From contig JANQHE010000055.1 in the NCBI GenBank assembly GCA_028282785.1, forward strand, positions 1 through 64,000: a DNA stretch of 64,000 bases, in the 5' to 3' direction. The notes under the pieces were generated by a model, which did no database searches, was not told where the DNA came from, and saw only the letters and a program-made list of their open reading frames with translations. A program made the translations under genes and the position numbers. This document shows, one piece after another, positions 37,964-47,427 of this stretch (position 1 is the stretch's first letter; every line of letters begins with the position of its first letter). The DNA comes from Bacteroidales bacterium (GTDB lineage Bacteria; Bacteroidota; Bacteroidia; Bacteroidales; UBA12077).

Positions 37964-38431
37964 TTAATCATTTTCCAGGTTTAAATCTCCTCCCATAATT
38001 TTCTCAGCCAAAGCTGCAAAATCATCGTAACTTTCTTCAGCTGTTTCATAAAGGCCTTTAGCCCATATTTCGATTTTTCCGTCTTGCCCCGCTAAAATTG
38101 CCTCTTTCGAAATATCTGCCAAATCTAGTAATCGTTTAGGAATCAACATTCTATTATTGCCATCTAGTACAATTTCTGCTGATCCCCTGTAAAAGTTTCT
38201 TAAAAATTTATTGTGTTCCTTGTTGTAAGGATTGATCTTACTTCGAATAATCTTATTCTGCCTTTCCCATTCTTCAATTGGAAAGAGAATAAGGCACTGC
38301 TCAAAGATGTCTTTTTTGACAACAAAACGGCTTTCGGAAGCAGCACCCATCTGCTTCTTAAGCATTGAGGGAAAAGTAATTCTTCCCTTTTCATCAACTT
38401 TACAATTATAATCGCCTATAAATGTTGTCAT
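37964..38431 (-). CDS. mraZ: Transcriptional regulator MraZ
   Basis: This 155-aa protein has two AbrB-like half-domains: CKVDEKGRITFPSMLKKQ (10-27) and ILDGNNRMLIPK-like sequence near 91-102. MraZ binds short repeats upstream of its own operon and controls the dcw cluster. It is the first gene of the cluster. A candidate operator of four boxes in a 10-bp register lies about 145 nt upstream. Confidence 0.95.
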   Translation of the reverse strand: MTTFIGDYNCKVDEKGRITFPSMLKKQMGAASESRFVVKKDIFEQCLILFPIEEWERQNKIIRSKINPYNKEHNKFLRNFYRGSAEIVLDGNNRMLIPKRLLDLADISKEAILAGQDGKIEIWAKGLYETAEESYDDFAALAEKIMGGDLNLEND

Positions 38432-38461
38432 TCAAGTAAATACTTTAATTCTCCTTCGCTT

Positions 38462-38475
38462 TCCGCTTCGGCGGA
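38462..38475. repeat. GC-rich hairpin with TTCG loop in the mraZ leader
   Basis: TCCGC, loop TTCG, GCGGA is a perfect 5-bp stem. It contains CTTCGGCGGA, the same 10-mer found in the ftsW-murD gap. It lies in the likely 5' untranslated region of mraZ. Confidence 0.5.
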
Positions 38476-38576
38476 CTAGAAGGCATGGCTTAATCTCGGG
38501 GCTTGTCCCTATAAAAGAGAACCCAGCTTACACTGTGGTTTAACCCTCTTTAATTTGTAAAAATATACAAAAATTT

Positions 38577-38614
38577 CCCATAATCTACCACATTTCTCCA
38601 CTTTTTACCACTTT
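38577..38614 (-). promoter_or_regulatory. Putative MraZ operator, four boxes at 10-bp spacing
   Basis: On the minus strand the boxes are AAAGTGG, AAAGTGG, AATGTGG and ATTATGGG, with TGG recurring at exactly 10-bp steps (plus-strand CCA at 38608, 38598, 38588 and 38578). MraZ is known to bind direct TGGGA-type repeats at 10-bp spacing in E. coli and AAAGTG[T/G] boxes in mollicutes. Immediately downstream, TATATTTT (38560-38567) resembles the -7 box TAnnTTTG, so the operator would overlap the promoter's -33 region. Confidence 0.75.
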
Positions 38615-39257
38615 GTTAATAACTTTTACCATTTGTTTATTTTCCAGAAGTAAAGTTTTAGATAAAAAACTCTTAAATAGGCTATGGATAAAGAACCCGA
38701 AAATTATATTGCTTGTTTTGCTGAGAAATATGATAATGGTATTTCATCAGATCTTAATCTACATTTAGGATTGCATTACAAATTTTGCAAGAGTAGGTGC
38801 ACCTGCATTATTTGCCTGAGGAAAATGTGACAGCAGCACGGTGAAGAATGAGCATTAAGACAAGAAAAAGGCAGGCAGAAGTGAAAAATAGTGGATTAGC
38901 ATTTGATTATTTAAAATATGCTATTTACACATTAAAATCCATCCTGTTACCTTCTAAAAAAAGGAAAACTCGAAACAATTAATGCCAGTTTTTTTATTTT
39001 AAATGTTTATGTACGATTAAAAGGTTTAATCCACCTAAATTCTTTCGTACGAAATACCATGATAACAAATTACAGCTACATAGGTAATCGATAGTATCAT
39101 TTTTTATATTCTGATACCAAAACAATTATATTATCCACTTGATTATCATCTCATTTTCAATTATTTAATTCATTTTACATATTAATTATCCGTATAGGAT
39201 ATTTCAAGCTAATCTTCACCATCCCACATTAGGCCTAAGCTGCTTTGAGTAAAAATC

Positions 39258-40610
39258 TCACTCTTCAGTAATCAATTCAACTGCCATTTCCAAAGCCTTA
39301 TCTCTTCCATTTATTATATCATTTATATTTTGTGGTATAACAACATCAGGCGTTATACCCTTTCCTATATATTCAGTTCCATCCGGAAAAGTAGCCTTAA
39401 ACGTTGCCATACGGAAGGTGCCTCCACCCGGAAGGTTAAATTTATATGTATTTCCTGCACCTCCTTCGGAATTCCTACCTATAATAGTTGCCCTCCCTGC
39501 TGTTTTAAGTTCAATAACTGCATCTTCGGCAGAACTACTAGTAATTGCATTTATTAAAACAATTAACTTGCCTAAATATCTTTTACCATTTCTTGGTTGA
39601 ATAATATGTTTACTTACATTCCAATTATCCTTATTTTTTCCCCATGCTTTGTGGGCGGCGATGTGATGAAAATAGTACATTAATGGAGAACTGACAGGCT
39701 CACTAATTAAAGTTTCTACAATTTTTTTACTATTCCTGTCACTTCCACCGTTGTTATTTCTGAGATCCAAAACCATTCCTTTTACATTATCTAAATCAAG
39801 TGTGTCAATCACACCTTGAAACTGATTTGCTATATCATCATTATTTAAAGTAGGAATTTTTACATATAAAATATTTTTTTGATGCCATTGTATTTCAATG
39901 TTTGATGCCATCATATCTGATATAAATTCATACATAAATGCAGAACCTCCTTCGATAGCAGATTTTCTTTCCAGGGCTACATTTCTTATTTTCCCATTTA
40001 CATCTTTAATATTTAAATTTACTTTTTTATCATTTGGGCCATATAATAAATAAAAAACAAAAGCAGCTTCATTTGAATGTTTTGAACCAAAAGTATAATA
40101 TCTTAAAACATTGTTTTCAAAATATTTTTTCACAGGAATATCTTCGACCTTAAGTATCTCAATACCCGGAACAATCCTGTTTTGTTCTAAATCATCCGCA
40201 ATTCCTACTCTTGAAATATAAAACTTATCGTTAATAATAGTTATTTCAAAAGGAGGAATGTCATAGTTTGGTCTAAAATAACCCCAGGGAGGAATAATAT
40301 TGGTATGTGAATCCTGCAAAAGAGTTGTAAATTCCATAAGAACCTTATAATAAGATTCTTCGTTTGTAGCTTCGCTTACCTTCGATATATAATCCGTAAT
40401 AAGATTATCCCAATCCAAAGTTTCCAATTTTTCGGGGTATGGAAATCCAAATTTCACTTCTGACCAGATTGTGATTAACCCTCTAATTCGTTCTTCGGTA
40501 CTTACATCCCATTCTTTATTTTCAATGTTTTTATTATTTATCGATTGGCTATAAGTATTAATTGTTAGTATTGCTAGTAATAGTAATGTATTAATTGATT
40601 TTTGTTTCAT
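39258..40610 (-). CDS. Secreted S41-family peptidase
   Basis: This 450-aa protein has a signal peptide (about 1-21, ending TYSQS), a helical N-terminal region, a PDZ-like part near 115-165 and an S41 protease domain. The catalytic serine is probably S359, in ITSSSAEDAV (356-365), with GGGS- and GDxG-like loops around LDLRNNNGGS (281-290). The lysine expected in GKG of the Ctp type is missing (GRNSEGGAG), so it may use a tricorn-like arrangement. It lies 26 nt after a permease gene and ends that operon. Substrate is unknown. Confidence 0.85.
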   Translation of the reverse strand: MKQKSINTLLLLAILTINTYSQSINNKNIENKEWDVSTEERIRGLITIWSEVKFGFPYPEKLETLDWDNLITDYISKVSEATNEESYYKVLMEFTTLLQDSHTNIIPPWGYFRPNYDIPPFEITIINDKFYISRVGIADDLEQNRIVPGIEILKVEDIPVKKYFENNVLRYYTFGSKHSNEAAFVFYLLYGPNDKKVNLNIKDVNGKIRNVALERKSAIEGGSAFMYEFISDMMASNIEIQWHQKNILYVKIPTLNNDDIANQFQGVIDTLDLDNVKGMVLDLRNNNGGSDRNSKKIVETLISEPVSSPLMYYFHHIAAHKAWGKNKDNWNVSKHIIQPRNGKRYLGKLIVLINAITSSSAEDAVIELKTAGRATIIGRNSEGGAGNTYKFNLPGGGTFRMATFKATFPDGTEYIGKGITPDVVIPQNINDIINGRDKALEMAVELITEE

Positions 40611-40636
40611 AATAGTTAAATTTAATAGTGTTCAGT

Positions 40637-43036
40637 TTATTCATATCTAATTGAATCAACAGGGTTTTTACGTGCAGCAATAAACGCAATAATATTAGTT
40701 GCGATTAATGCTATTAATAATGCTATAAAAGGTGTAGTTACAAACACAAACCATTTTATAGTATTACGATACGCAAAGTTTTGAAGCCAATTATTTATAA
40801 AATACCAGGAAGCAGGAGCAGAAATAACCGAAGATATTATGATAGATATAAAATAATCTTTTGAAATTAAAAACATTATTCTATTTACGCTTGCTCCCAA
40901 GACTTTTCTAATACCGATTTCCTTTGTTCTCTTTTCTGTTGAATAAGCTGTTAAGCCATATACTCCCAAACACGCAATAACAATTGCAATTAACGTAAAT
41001 ATGAAAAATATACGATTTACATTTATATCTGATTTATATTGTGATTCATATTTTTCATCTAAAAAAAAGTATTCAAACGGGTAATCAGGATATATTTCAT
41101 CCCACTTTTTTGAAATGGCATCTAGTGTATTCTTTGAATAGGTACTATTTAGTTTGATGGATGTAAAACGCCTTAATGTTTTGTCTTTCCATATGATTAT
41201 TGGTTTTACTTTATTGTGTAATGATGCATAGTGAAAATCTTTACACACACCAACTATTTCAAGTTTTAAATCTTCCGGTTCTGTTTTGCCAATTGGCAAC
41301 CTAAATGATTTACCAATCGGATTTTTAATTCCAAATTCGTGCACTAATGTTTCATTTACAATAATTTTATTTTCGTCAGCCTGGGAATCAGGTAAAAAAT
41401 GGCGACCTTCCAAAATATCGATATTCATTATTTGCAAAAAATTATCCTCGCATTGCAAATTCAAAATCATCATCATATCTTTTCGTGTAAAACCATCTCG
41501 ATAAAATCCTCTCCGCTGATTAAAACTGCCGATACGGTTTGATGATGCAGACACATCTGAAACACCTGTAATATTAAGCAATTCATTTTTAAATGAAGGA
41601 AATTTAGATCTCATATCGCTATTTCGTAAGGACATCACAATCACATTTTCCTTGCTGAACCCTAAGTCCTTATCGTTTATAAAATCCAGCTGGATTTTGA
41701 TTAACCAAGTACTGCTAAGCAGGAATATGGATATCACAAACTGAATTACTATCATAGTATTCCTGAAAAGGTTTTTTTCTTTACCGGATTTACGGTTTCC
41801 TTTTAAAATTCTTATAGGCTTTAAAGAAGACAAATATAATGCAGGATACGAGCCGGCCATTAAACTGATAACAGGAATAAAAATGATTATAATCAACCAG
41901 TTTATATTATTTTTAAGAATGTAATCAAAGGGATAATTCGATATTGAGTTGAATAGCGGGGCTATAAGTTTTAGAATTAATAAGCCCAAAATAAAACTCA
42001 CAATAACTAAAAATACCGAGTCGGCTAAAAACTGATTAAAAAGTGAAGTTTTTTTTGCCCCAAAAATCTTTCGAATTCCTATTTCAAGCTGGCGTGTTGA
42101 TGAATTTGCAATGGATAAATTAATATAATTTATGGATGAAATAACAATAATTAAAACTGCAATTACAATAAAAATATAAACCGTAGTAATATTGCCATTT
42201 TGTTTAATTTCATGTGTGATATTTGATTTTAGGTGAATATCTGTTATGGGTTGTAATTTAAGTTCAAGCTTTGAACCGGATTCTTTAAGTGCATCTCCTA
42301 CATGTTTTTGGAATACTTCGTTTATTTTTGATTCTAAGTCGCTAATATTCTTAGTGTTAGTTTTTATATAATTCAGATTTGTAAATGCGAATAAATTATT
42401 AAATAAACGCTCGTATCGTGGGTTTGAATACAAACTTGCCCTGCTAACAAGAACATCAAAACCTATATGAGAATTTTGTAATGGTTCTTTTATGATTGCC
42501 GTAACTGTGTAATCTACCTTATTATCCCATTTTATAATTTTACCTATCGGATTTTCGTTTCCAAAGTACTTTTTTGCTATACTTTCTAACAATACTAATG
42601 AATAAGGCTCGTTCAATGCAATATTTACATCACCAACTACATTATATGTAAACATCTTTAAAAAAGACGAGTCTGCATATAAAATTCCTTCCTGGTATAT
42701 TTTATTTTCATTATAGTTGAACAAAACCGCTCGTGGGAGTTGGATGAACCTGCTGAACATATTAACTTCCGGTACTTCTCTATGAATTATTTCTCCAACA
42801 GGGCCACCACATACCGCAGCTTCAAACGAAGTTCCTGACATTTCTCCAGTAAGTTTTATACGATAAATATTTTCGGAGTTATCATGATGTTGATCATAAC
42901 TTAACTCATTATTTGTATAGGCCATTATTCCAATAAAACAAGCTAAACCAATTGATAAACCTAAAATATTTATTAAAGTATAGATTCTGTTCTTCCAATA
43001 ATTACGTATAGTAACTTTTATATAGTTTTTAAACAT
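40637..43036 (-). CDS. FtsX/MacB-type ABC transporter permease, copy 1
   Basis: This 799-aa membrane protein has an N-terminal helix (about 20-40), a MacB-like periplasmic domain and two FtsX units: three helices at about 280-430 with the segment RQLEIGIRKIFGAKK, and a second set at about 680-790 with TKEIGIRKVLGAS. It ends PVDSIRYE, as usual for the family. Such permeases work with a LolD/MacB ATPase, but no ATPase gene is near. It is 11 nt after the second permease gene, in one operon with the S41 peptidase. Role may be efflux, lipoprotein or peptide handling, or sensing; unknown. Confidence 0.88.
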   Translation of the reverse strand: MFKNYIKVTIRNYWKNRIYTLINILGLSIGLACFIGIMAYTNNELSYDQHHDNSENIYRIKLTGEMSGTSFEAAVCGGPVGEIIHREVPEVNMFSRFIQLPRAVLFNYNENKIYQEGILYADSSFLKMFTYNVVGDVNIALNEPYSLVLLESIAKKYFGNENPIGKIIKWDNKVDYTVTAIIKEPLQNSHIGFDVLVSRASLYSNPRYERLFNNLFAFTNLNYIKTNTKNISDLESKINEVFQKHVGDALKESGSKLELKLQPITDIHLKSNITHEIKQNGNITTVYIFIVIAVLIIVISSINYINLSIANSSTRQLEIGIRKIFGAKKTSLFNQFLADSVFLVIVSFILGLLILKLIAPLFNSISNYPFDYILKNNINWLIIIIFIPVISLMAGSYPALYLSSLKPIRILKGNRKSGKEKNLFRNTMIVIQFVISIFLLSSTWLIKIQLDFINDKDLGFSKENVIVMSLRNSDMRSKFPSFKNELLNITGVSDVSASSNRIGSFNQRRGFYRDGFTRKDMMMILNLQCEDNFLQIMNIDILEGRHFLPDSQADENKIIVNETLVHEFGIKNPIGKSFRLPIGKTEPEDLKLEIVGVCKDFHYASLHNKVKPIIIWKDKTLRRFTSIKLNSTYSKNTLDAISKKWDEIYPDYPFEYFFLDEKYESQYKSDINVNRIFFIFTLIAIVIACLGVYGLTAYSTEKRTKEIGIRKVLGASVNRIMFLISKDYFISIIISSVISAPASWYFINNWLQNFAYRNTIKWFVFVTTPFIALLIALIATNIIAFIAARKNPVDSIRYE

Positions 43037-43047
43037 TACAGATAATT

Positions 43048-45459
43048 TTACTCGTATTTAATAGAATCAACGGGGTTTAACCTGGCAGCTTTTAGTGTAT
43101 GAGAAGCAACCGATAACATTGTAATTAACATAACAATAATTACGGGAATAATAAATAACCAAACTGTAATTGACATTTTTACAGGGAAATTATTTAACCA
43201 AAACATAATACCCCAAAACAAGATAGGAATAGCAATTAATAAAGCTATAAATATCAGAGCCAGGTATTCTTTAAGAATATGTTTCACGATATCAAAAAAA
43301 TTAGCTCCATGAACTTTTCTTACACCAATTTCTTTTGTTTTAAGTTGAACAGTATAAAGGGATAATCCGAATAAACCTAAGCAGGTAATGAAAATTGCTA
43401 ATGATGAAAAGATACCAAACACACTACCAAATTTTCTGTCCGCATTAAATTGTTCGTCGTAATAAATGTCGAGGAAGAAAAAGTCAAAAGGATTTCCTTT
43501 AAATAAGTTATTCCACAAGATCTCAATGTTTTTTAGATTTTTTGGTATATCAGATTCTTCTAATTTGACTGAAAAATTTCCGAACCTGCTTTCATCAGGG
43601 AGATATCTGAATATTTGAGGCTCAGGAACTGCTTTTGGTGATTCGTGGCGGTAATCTTTTAGTACTCCAATTACTTTGTAAATTCTCCCCCAATAATTAA
43701 CTTCATTATTTAGTGCATCTTCCGGGCTTTCAAATTCCAGGTGTTTTACAGCTGTTTCATTAATAATTAATGCGTCTTTATCCGAAGGAAATTCTCTTGA
43801 AAAGTTCCTGCCATTAACAAATACCATATCGTATAAATCAATAAATCTATCATCAACGCCCATAATCATGTAATTTTTACCCTGTGATTGATCCAGACCA
43901 ACTTTAAATATTCCACCATTATCCCACCATATTTTTCTTCCGGGTACTTCGGTTGAAAATGCAACTCCTTTTATTCCGGATAGCTTGGATATCTCCTGTT
44001 TAAATGTTTCTTTCTTTTGAACAATGGTTGAATCAGTTGCCTTTGGCATTTTAACCACTAATGTTTGTTCCATATCAAAACCCGGGTTTTGATTTTTAAG
44101 AAATTGCAATTGATTGAAAACAGTGTAAGTTCCTGTAATCAAAATAATGGAAATTATTAATTGAAAAATTACCATCACCTTACGCAGGCCTATACCTTTT
44201 GGCGTTGAAAAAAATTTACCTTTTAAAATTTGAACAGGCCTAAAAGAACTTAACGAAAAGGCCGGATACATTCCCGTAATAAATGTTCCAAACAGGAATG
44301 TTCCAAACAAAAAGATAAGAAACCACTGATTTCCCCAAACGTTTATATCAGTGGGGATTCCTGTTAATTTTGAAAATACGGGCATAAATAATTCTATTAT
44401 TGCAATGGCAATAAACAATCCAATAATATTAACAACGGCGGCTTCCGTGTAGAATTGACCTAACAGGTTTTTTCTCGCAGCCCCAACAACCTTCCGAACA
44501 CCTACTTCCTGTGCACGTTCCACCGACCGGGATGTTGTGAGGTTTATATAATTTACCCAGGCAATTATTAATATAAATAATCCAATAATGTACATAAAGT
44601 TTACAGAACGCAGATCCCCATTTACTTCCTGCTCTTGCAATAAGTGCGATGTTAAATGAATATCTTCAATTGCCTGTAAATTAAAATACATGGTAACGCC
44701 CCATTTTGTTAAAATCTCTCCAATTTGTGATTTAGTATATTCAATAAATTCTTCTTCCATTTTTCGCGGGTCTGCTTTCTCATCTAAAACCAGGTAGGTG
44801 AATGCCCCGGTATGCCCCCAGGATTGTAAATATGATTCTCCACGCCACCTGATTAAATTAGGAAAAGACATTAATATTTCAGGTTTCAAATGAGAGTTTG
44901 GAAGAACATTCTCAAAAACTGCAACCACCTTGTAATCTTCCTTTTTATTTAATCTTAAACTTTTACCAACAGGATTTTTATCTCCAAAATACTTTTTAGC
45001 AACTAATTTATTTATAACTATTTGATTAGGTTGGCTTAATGCATTTTCAATATCTCCATCAAGGATGTCAAATTTTAGAATATCAAAAATTTCCTGTTCA
45101 GCGTAGTATATTTTTTTTTCGATAAATTTATTTTCTCCATACGAAAAGATTGCTTCCCGCACCGCCATCCTGGCTATTTTTTTTATTTCCGGAAAATTTT
45201 CTTTAAGTAATGGAGCGATTACCGGGCAAGCAGATGCAAATTCCACATCATCGCCATTATCTTTTAACCTACCATAAGTTAAACGATATACATTTTCGCT
45301 ATTAAAGTGATAAGTATCGAAACTTTTTTCGTAACTGATATAATGAAAAATTAAAGCTGAAGATGCGATCCCAATTGCCAATCCAAGTATGTTTAATACG
45401 GTAAAAATTGTTTTATTTAATAAGATGCGTTTTGCAATTACTAAGTAGTTTTTTATCAT
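43048..45459 (-). CDS. FtsX/MacB-type ABC transporter permease, copy 2
   Basis: This 803-aa paralogue has the same layout: N-terminal helix (about 18-40), a periplasmic MacB-like domain, an FtsX unit with RAQEVGVRKVVGAARK and a second unit with TKEIGVRKVHGAN, and the end PVDSIKYE. It is the first gene of the minus-strand operon. It faces the two-component system across a 230-nt divergent promoter region that contains a 9-12-9 direct repeat. No ATPase partner is encoded nearby. Confidence 0.88.
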   Translation of the reverse strand: MIKNYLVIAKRILLNKTIFTVLNILGLAIGIASSALIFHYISYEKSFDTYHFNSENVYRLTYGRLKDNGDDVEFASACPVIAPLLKENFPEIKKIARMAVREAIFSYGENKFIEKKIYYAEQEIFDILKFDILDGDIENALSQPNQIVINKLVAKKYFGDKNPVGKSLRLNKKEDYKVVAVFENVLPNSHLKPEILMSFPNLIRWRGESYLQSWGHTGAFTYLVLDEKADPRKMEEEFIEYTKSQIGEILTKWGVTMYFNLQAIEDIHLTSHLLQEQEVNGDLRSVNFMYIIGLFILIIAWVNYINLTTSRSVERAQEVGVRKVVGAARKNLLGQFYTEAAVVNIIGLFIAIAIIELFMPVFSKLTGIPTDINVWGNQWFLIFLFGTFLFGTFITGMYPAFSLSSFRPVQILKGKFFSTPKGIGLRKVMVIFQLIISIILITGTYTVFNQLQFLKNQNPGFDMEQTLVVKMPKATDSTIVQKKETFKQEISKLSGIKGVAFSTEVPGRKIWWDNGGIFKVGLDQSQGKNYMIMGVDDRFIDLYDMVFVNGRNFSREFPSDKDALIINETAVKHLEFESPEDALNNEVNYWGRIYKVIGVLKDYRHESPKAVPEPQIFRYLPDESRFGNFSVKLEESDIPKNLKNIEILWNNLFKGNPFDFFFLDIYYDEQFNADRKFGSVFGIFSSLAIFITCLGLFGLSLYTVQLKTKEIGVRKVHGANFFDIVKHILKEYLALIFIALLIAIPILFWGIMFWLNNFPVKMSITVWLFIIPVIIVMLITMLSVASHTLKAARLNPVDSIKYE

Positions 45460-45580
45460 GATTTCTATATTTTAATCAAAAAACCTTTAGAATTTCTGAT
45501 AAAGTAAGTTAATATAATTACTTAAACACAAAACAATCAGCAAAATATGAAAAAAGGTTAATAAATATTTCTTTTTCTAT

Positions 45581-45610
45581 TTACTGAAAAAACTTTGCAT
45601 TTTACTGAAT
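45581..45610. promoter_or_regulatory. Putative LytTR operator A (9-12-9 direct repeat)
   Basis: TTACTGAAA (45581-45589) and TTACTGAAT (45602-45610) are direct repeats with 12 nt between them, a 21-bp period. On the other strand each reads TTCAGTAA, close to the 9-bp half-sites of LytTR regulators, which bind two such repeats spaced by 12-13 bp. It lies in the divergent region between the permease operon and the LytTR system, 59 nt before a -7 box of the latter. Confidence 0.6.
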
Positions 45611-45668
45611 AAAAATTAAGTTTCATTTATTATTCATTCATTTGAATAATAATTAAATTGTACCGTAC

Positions 45669-45676
45669 TATTTTTG
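45669..45676 (+). promoter_or_regulatory. Candidate -7 box of the two-component system genes
   Basis: TATTTTTG matches TAnnTTTG exactly and lies 13 nt before the histidine kinase start. The nearest TTTG is at 45641, 24 nt upstream, slightly wider than usual, as may occur in an activator-dependent promoter. Confidence 0.4.
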
Positions 45677-45689
45677 TAAAAACAATGGA

Positions 45690-46703
45690 ATGAATATTAA
45701 AAAAATAAGAATATTTGCTCCGGTTATATTCTGGGTATTTCAATTTATTGTTCATATCATACGGAATATATACATTATAATGGATAACTCTTTTATTACC
45801 ATTCTCAATCCGATAAAAGTGACTTATCCTTTAGATATTATTACATTCCTTGTATTTTATTTCTATTTTGCTCCGCATTTGTATAAAAAAGAACGTTTGA
45901 GTTTTTATATTTTTTTAATCATATGTTATATTCATGCCTATAGTTTTGTATGGTCGTATGTATATTATAGTCTGGGCATTACTGATATCAATCAATTAAA
46001 GTTATATTACTTTTCAAGTATCGGGCATTCTTTACTTAATGGTTTTTATGGTATTGTTTTCAGGTTTGCAATTGACTGGTTCGAAAACCGTGAAAAAAGA
46101 AAAGAACTTGAACAGCAAAATATTAAAACTGAACTTGCACTGCTTCGCTCCCAAGTTAATCCTCATTTTTTATTTAATGTCTTAAATAATATAAATTCAT
46201 TTGCTACAAAAAACTCTGAAAAAACTTCATTTGCAATAATAAAGTTATCGGAGATAATGCGGTATATGCTTTATGAAGCTAAAGAAGAAAAAGTTCTTAT
46301 AGAAAAGGAAATTAAGCATATTGAAAATTACCTGGCACTGCAAAAAATGAGGTATAAATCGCAAGATTTTGTTGAGTTTATATGTGACTGCGGAAATGCA
46401 AATATTTTGATTCCTCCGATGTTATTCATTCCGTTTATTGAAAATGCTTTTAAACACGGGAGAAAAGGGAATGGAAATAAAATTATAATCCGGTTAACTG
46501 TTTTAAAAAGTATAGTAATATTCGAATGTATTAATACAATTAGAAAACTTAATGATACTGAAAAAAATAAATATGGTGGTTTTGGAATAGGAAATATCAA
46601 ACGAAGATTAAAGTTGCTCTTTCCCGAAAACCATCAGTTGATTATTGAATCAAAAAAAACAACGTATAAAGTTAACTTAACCATAAGCATTCATGAAAAT
46701 TAA
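45690..46703 (+). CDS. LytS/YehU-type sensor histidine kinase
   Basis: This 337-aa kinase has four hydrophobic helices in the first 130 residues and no sizeable periplasmic domain. The His_kinase domain follows, with phospho-acceptor H159 in NPHFLFN (157-163). The ATPase part has IPPMLFIPFIENAFKHG (N box) and GGFGIGNIKRRL (G box). It would autophosphorylate and pass phosphate to the LytTR regulator, whose gene overlaps its end by 11 nt. With little extracytoplasmic sequence it may sense via a partner, for example one of the adjacent permeases; this is inference. Confidence 0.92.
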   Translation: MNIKKIRIFAPVIFWVFQFIVHIIRNIYIIMDNSFITILNPIKVTYPLDIITFLVFYFYFAPHLYKKERLSFYIFLIICYIHAYSFVWSYVYYSLGITDINQLKLYYFSSIGHSLLNGFYGIVFRFAIDWFENREKRKELEQQNIKTELALLRSQVNPHFLFNVLNNINSFATKNSEKTSFAIIKLSEIMRYMLYEAKEEKVLIEKEIKHIENYLALQKMRYKSQDFVEFICDCGNANILIPPMLFIPFIENAFKHGRKGNGNKIIIRLTVLKSIVIFECINTIRKLNDTEKNKYGGFGIGNIKRRLKLLFPENHQLIIESKKTTYKVNLTISIHEN

Positions 46704-47397
46704 TTGTATAGTTATAGATGATGAACTTCCTGCTATAGAACAAATGGAAGAATATATAACAAGAATTCCATTCTTGAATTTACTTGGAAGTTTCGATAAT
46801 GCTATCGAGCCCATTAATTTTTTGAAATCAAACTCTGTTGATCTGATTTTTCTTGACATAGAAATGGAGGGGTTTACCGGGCTTCAATTGATTAAAACTT
46901 TACAACATAAACCTAAGATTGTTTTAACCACAGCCTATGACCAATATGCAATCGAAGCTTTTGACTTAAATGTTTCTGATTATTTATTAAAACCAATTTC
47001 ATTCGAGCGTTTTATAAAAGCTATTGATAAAATCTTTGACTCTTACACGGAAACTAATATAAAAACCTCAAACGAACCGGTTTATAAGCGGGATTATTTT
47101 TTTGTTAAAACTGAGTTTAGAATGCAAAGAGTTGATTTTAAAGATATTTTATTTATTGAAGGAATGAATGAATACTTAAGAATTAATACAACCAAAGAAA
47201 AAATAATGACTCTTCAAAACTTTAAATCCCTAGAAGATATCTTACCTAAAAACAATTTTGTTCGTGTGCATAAATCGTATATGGTTGCCATAAACAAAAT
47301 TGACAGCGTAGAAAAAAACAGAATTAAGATTGGAGAAAAACTAATCCCTGTAAGCAATACTTATAAAGATGCTTTTTACTTAATACTGAACAAGTAA
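46693..47397 (+). CDS. LytTR-family response regulator
   Basis: This 234-aa regulator has a receiver domain with acidic pair D9-D10, phospho-acceptor D55, T80 and K100, then a LytTR DNA-binding domain (about 130-232, with RVDFKDILFIEGMNEYLRI). LytTR proteins bind pairs of 9-bp direct repeats. Two such pairs are found in the flanking gaps (45581-45610 and 47428-47457), supporting a local regulon. Confidence 0.93.
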   Translation: MKINCIVIDDELPAIEQMEEYITRIPFLNLLGSFDNAIEPINFLKSNSVDLIFLDIEMEGFTGLQLIKTLQHKPKIVLTTAYDQYAIEAFDLNVSDYLLKPISFERFIKAIDKIFDSYTETNIKTSNEPVYKRDYFFVKTEFRMQRVDFKDILFIEGMNEYLRINTTKEKIMTLQNFKSLEDILPKNNFVRVHKSYMVAINKIDSVEKNRIKIGEKLIPVSNTYKDAFYLILNK

Positions 47398-47427
47398 GAA
47401 CTTCCTGGAAAATTTGATTCGTTTCAG

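Larger units (their letters stand above)
38432..39257. other. 826-nt gap: mraZ leader, MraZ operator and possible gene remnants
   Basis: The part next to mraZ holds a GC-rich hairpin (38462-38475) and the MraZ operator. The rest, to the S41 peptidase stop, has no convincing gene. Two short plus-strand frames, 38684-38830 (48 codons) and 38848-38982 (44 codons), lie in different frames and could be remnants of a decayed gene or chance. No tRNA-like fold was seen. Confidence 0.5.
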
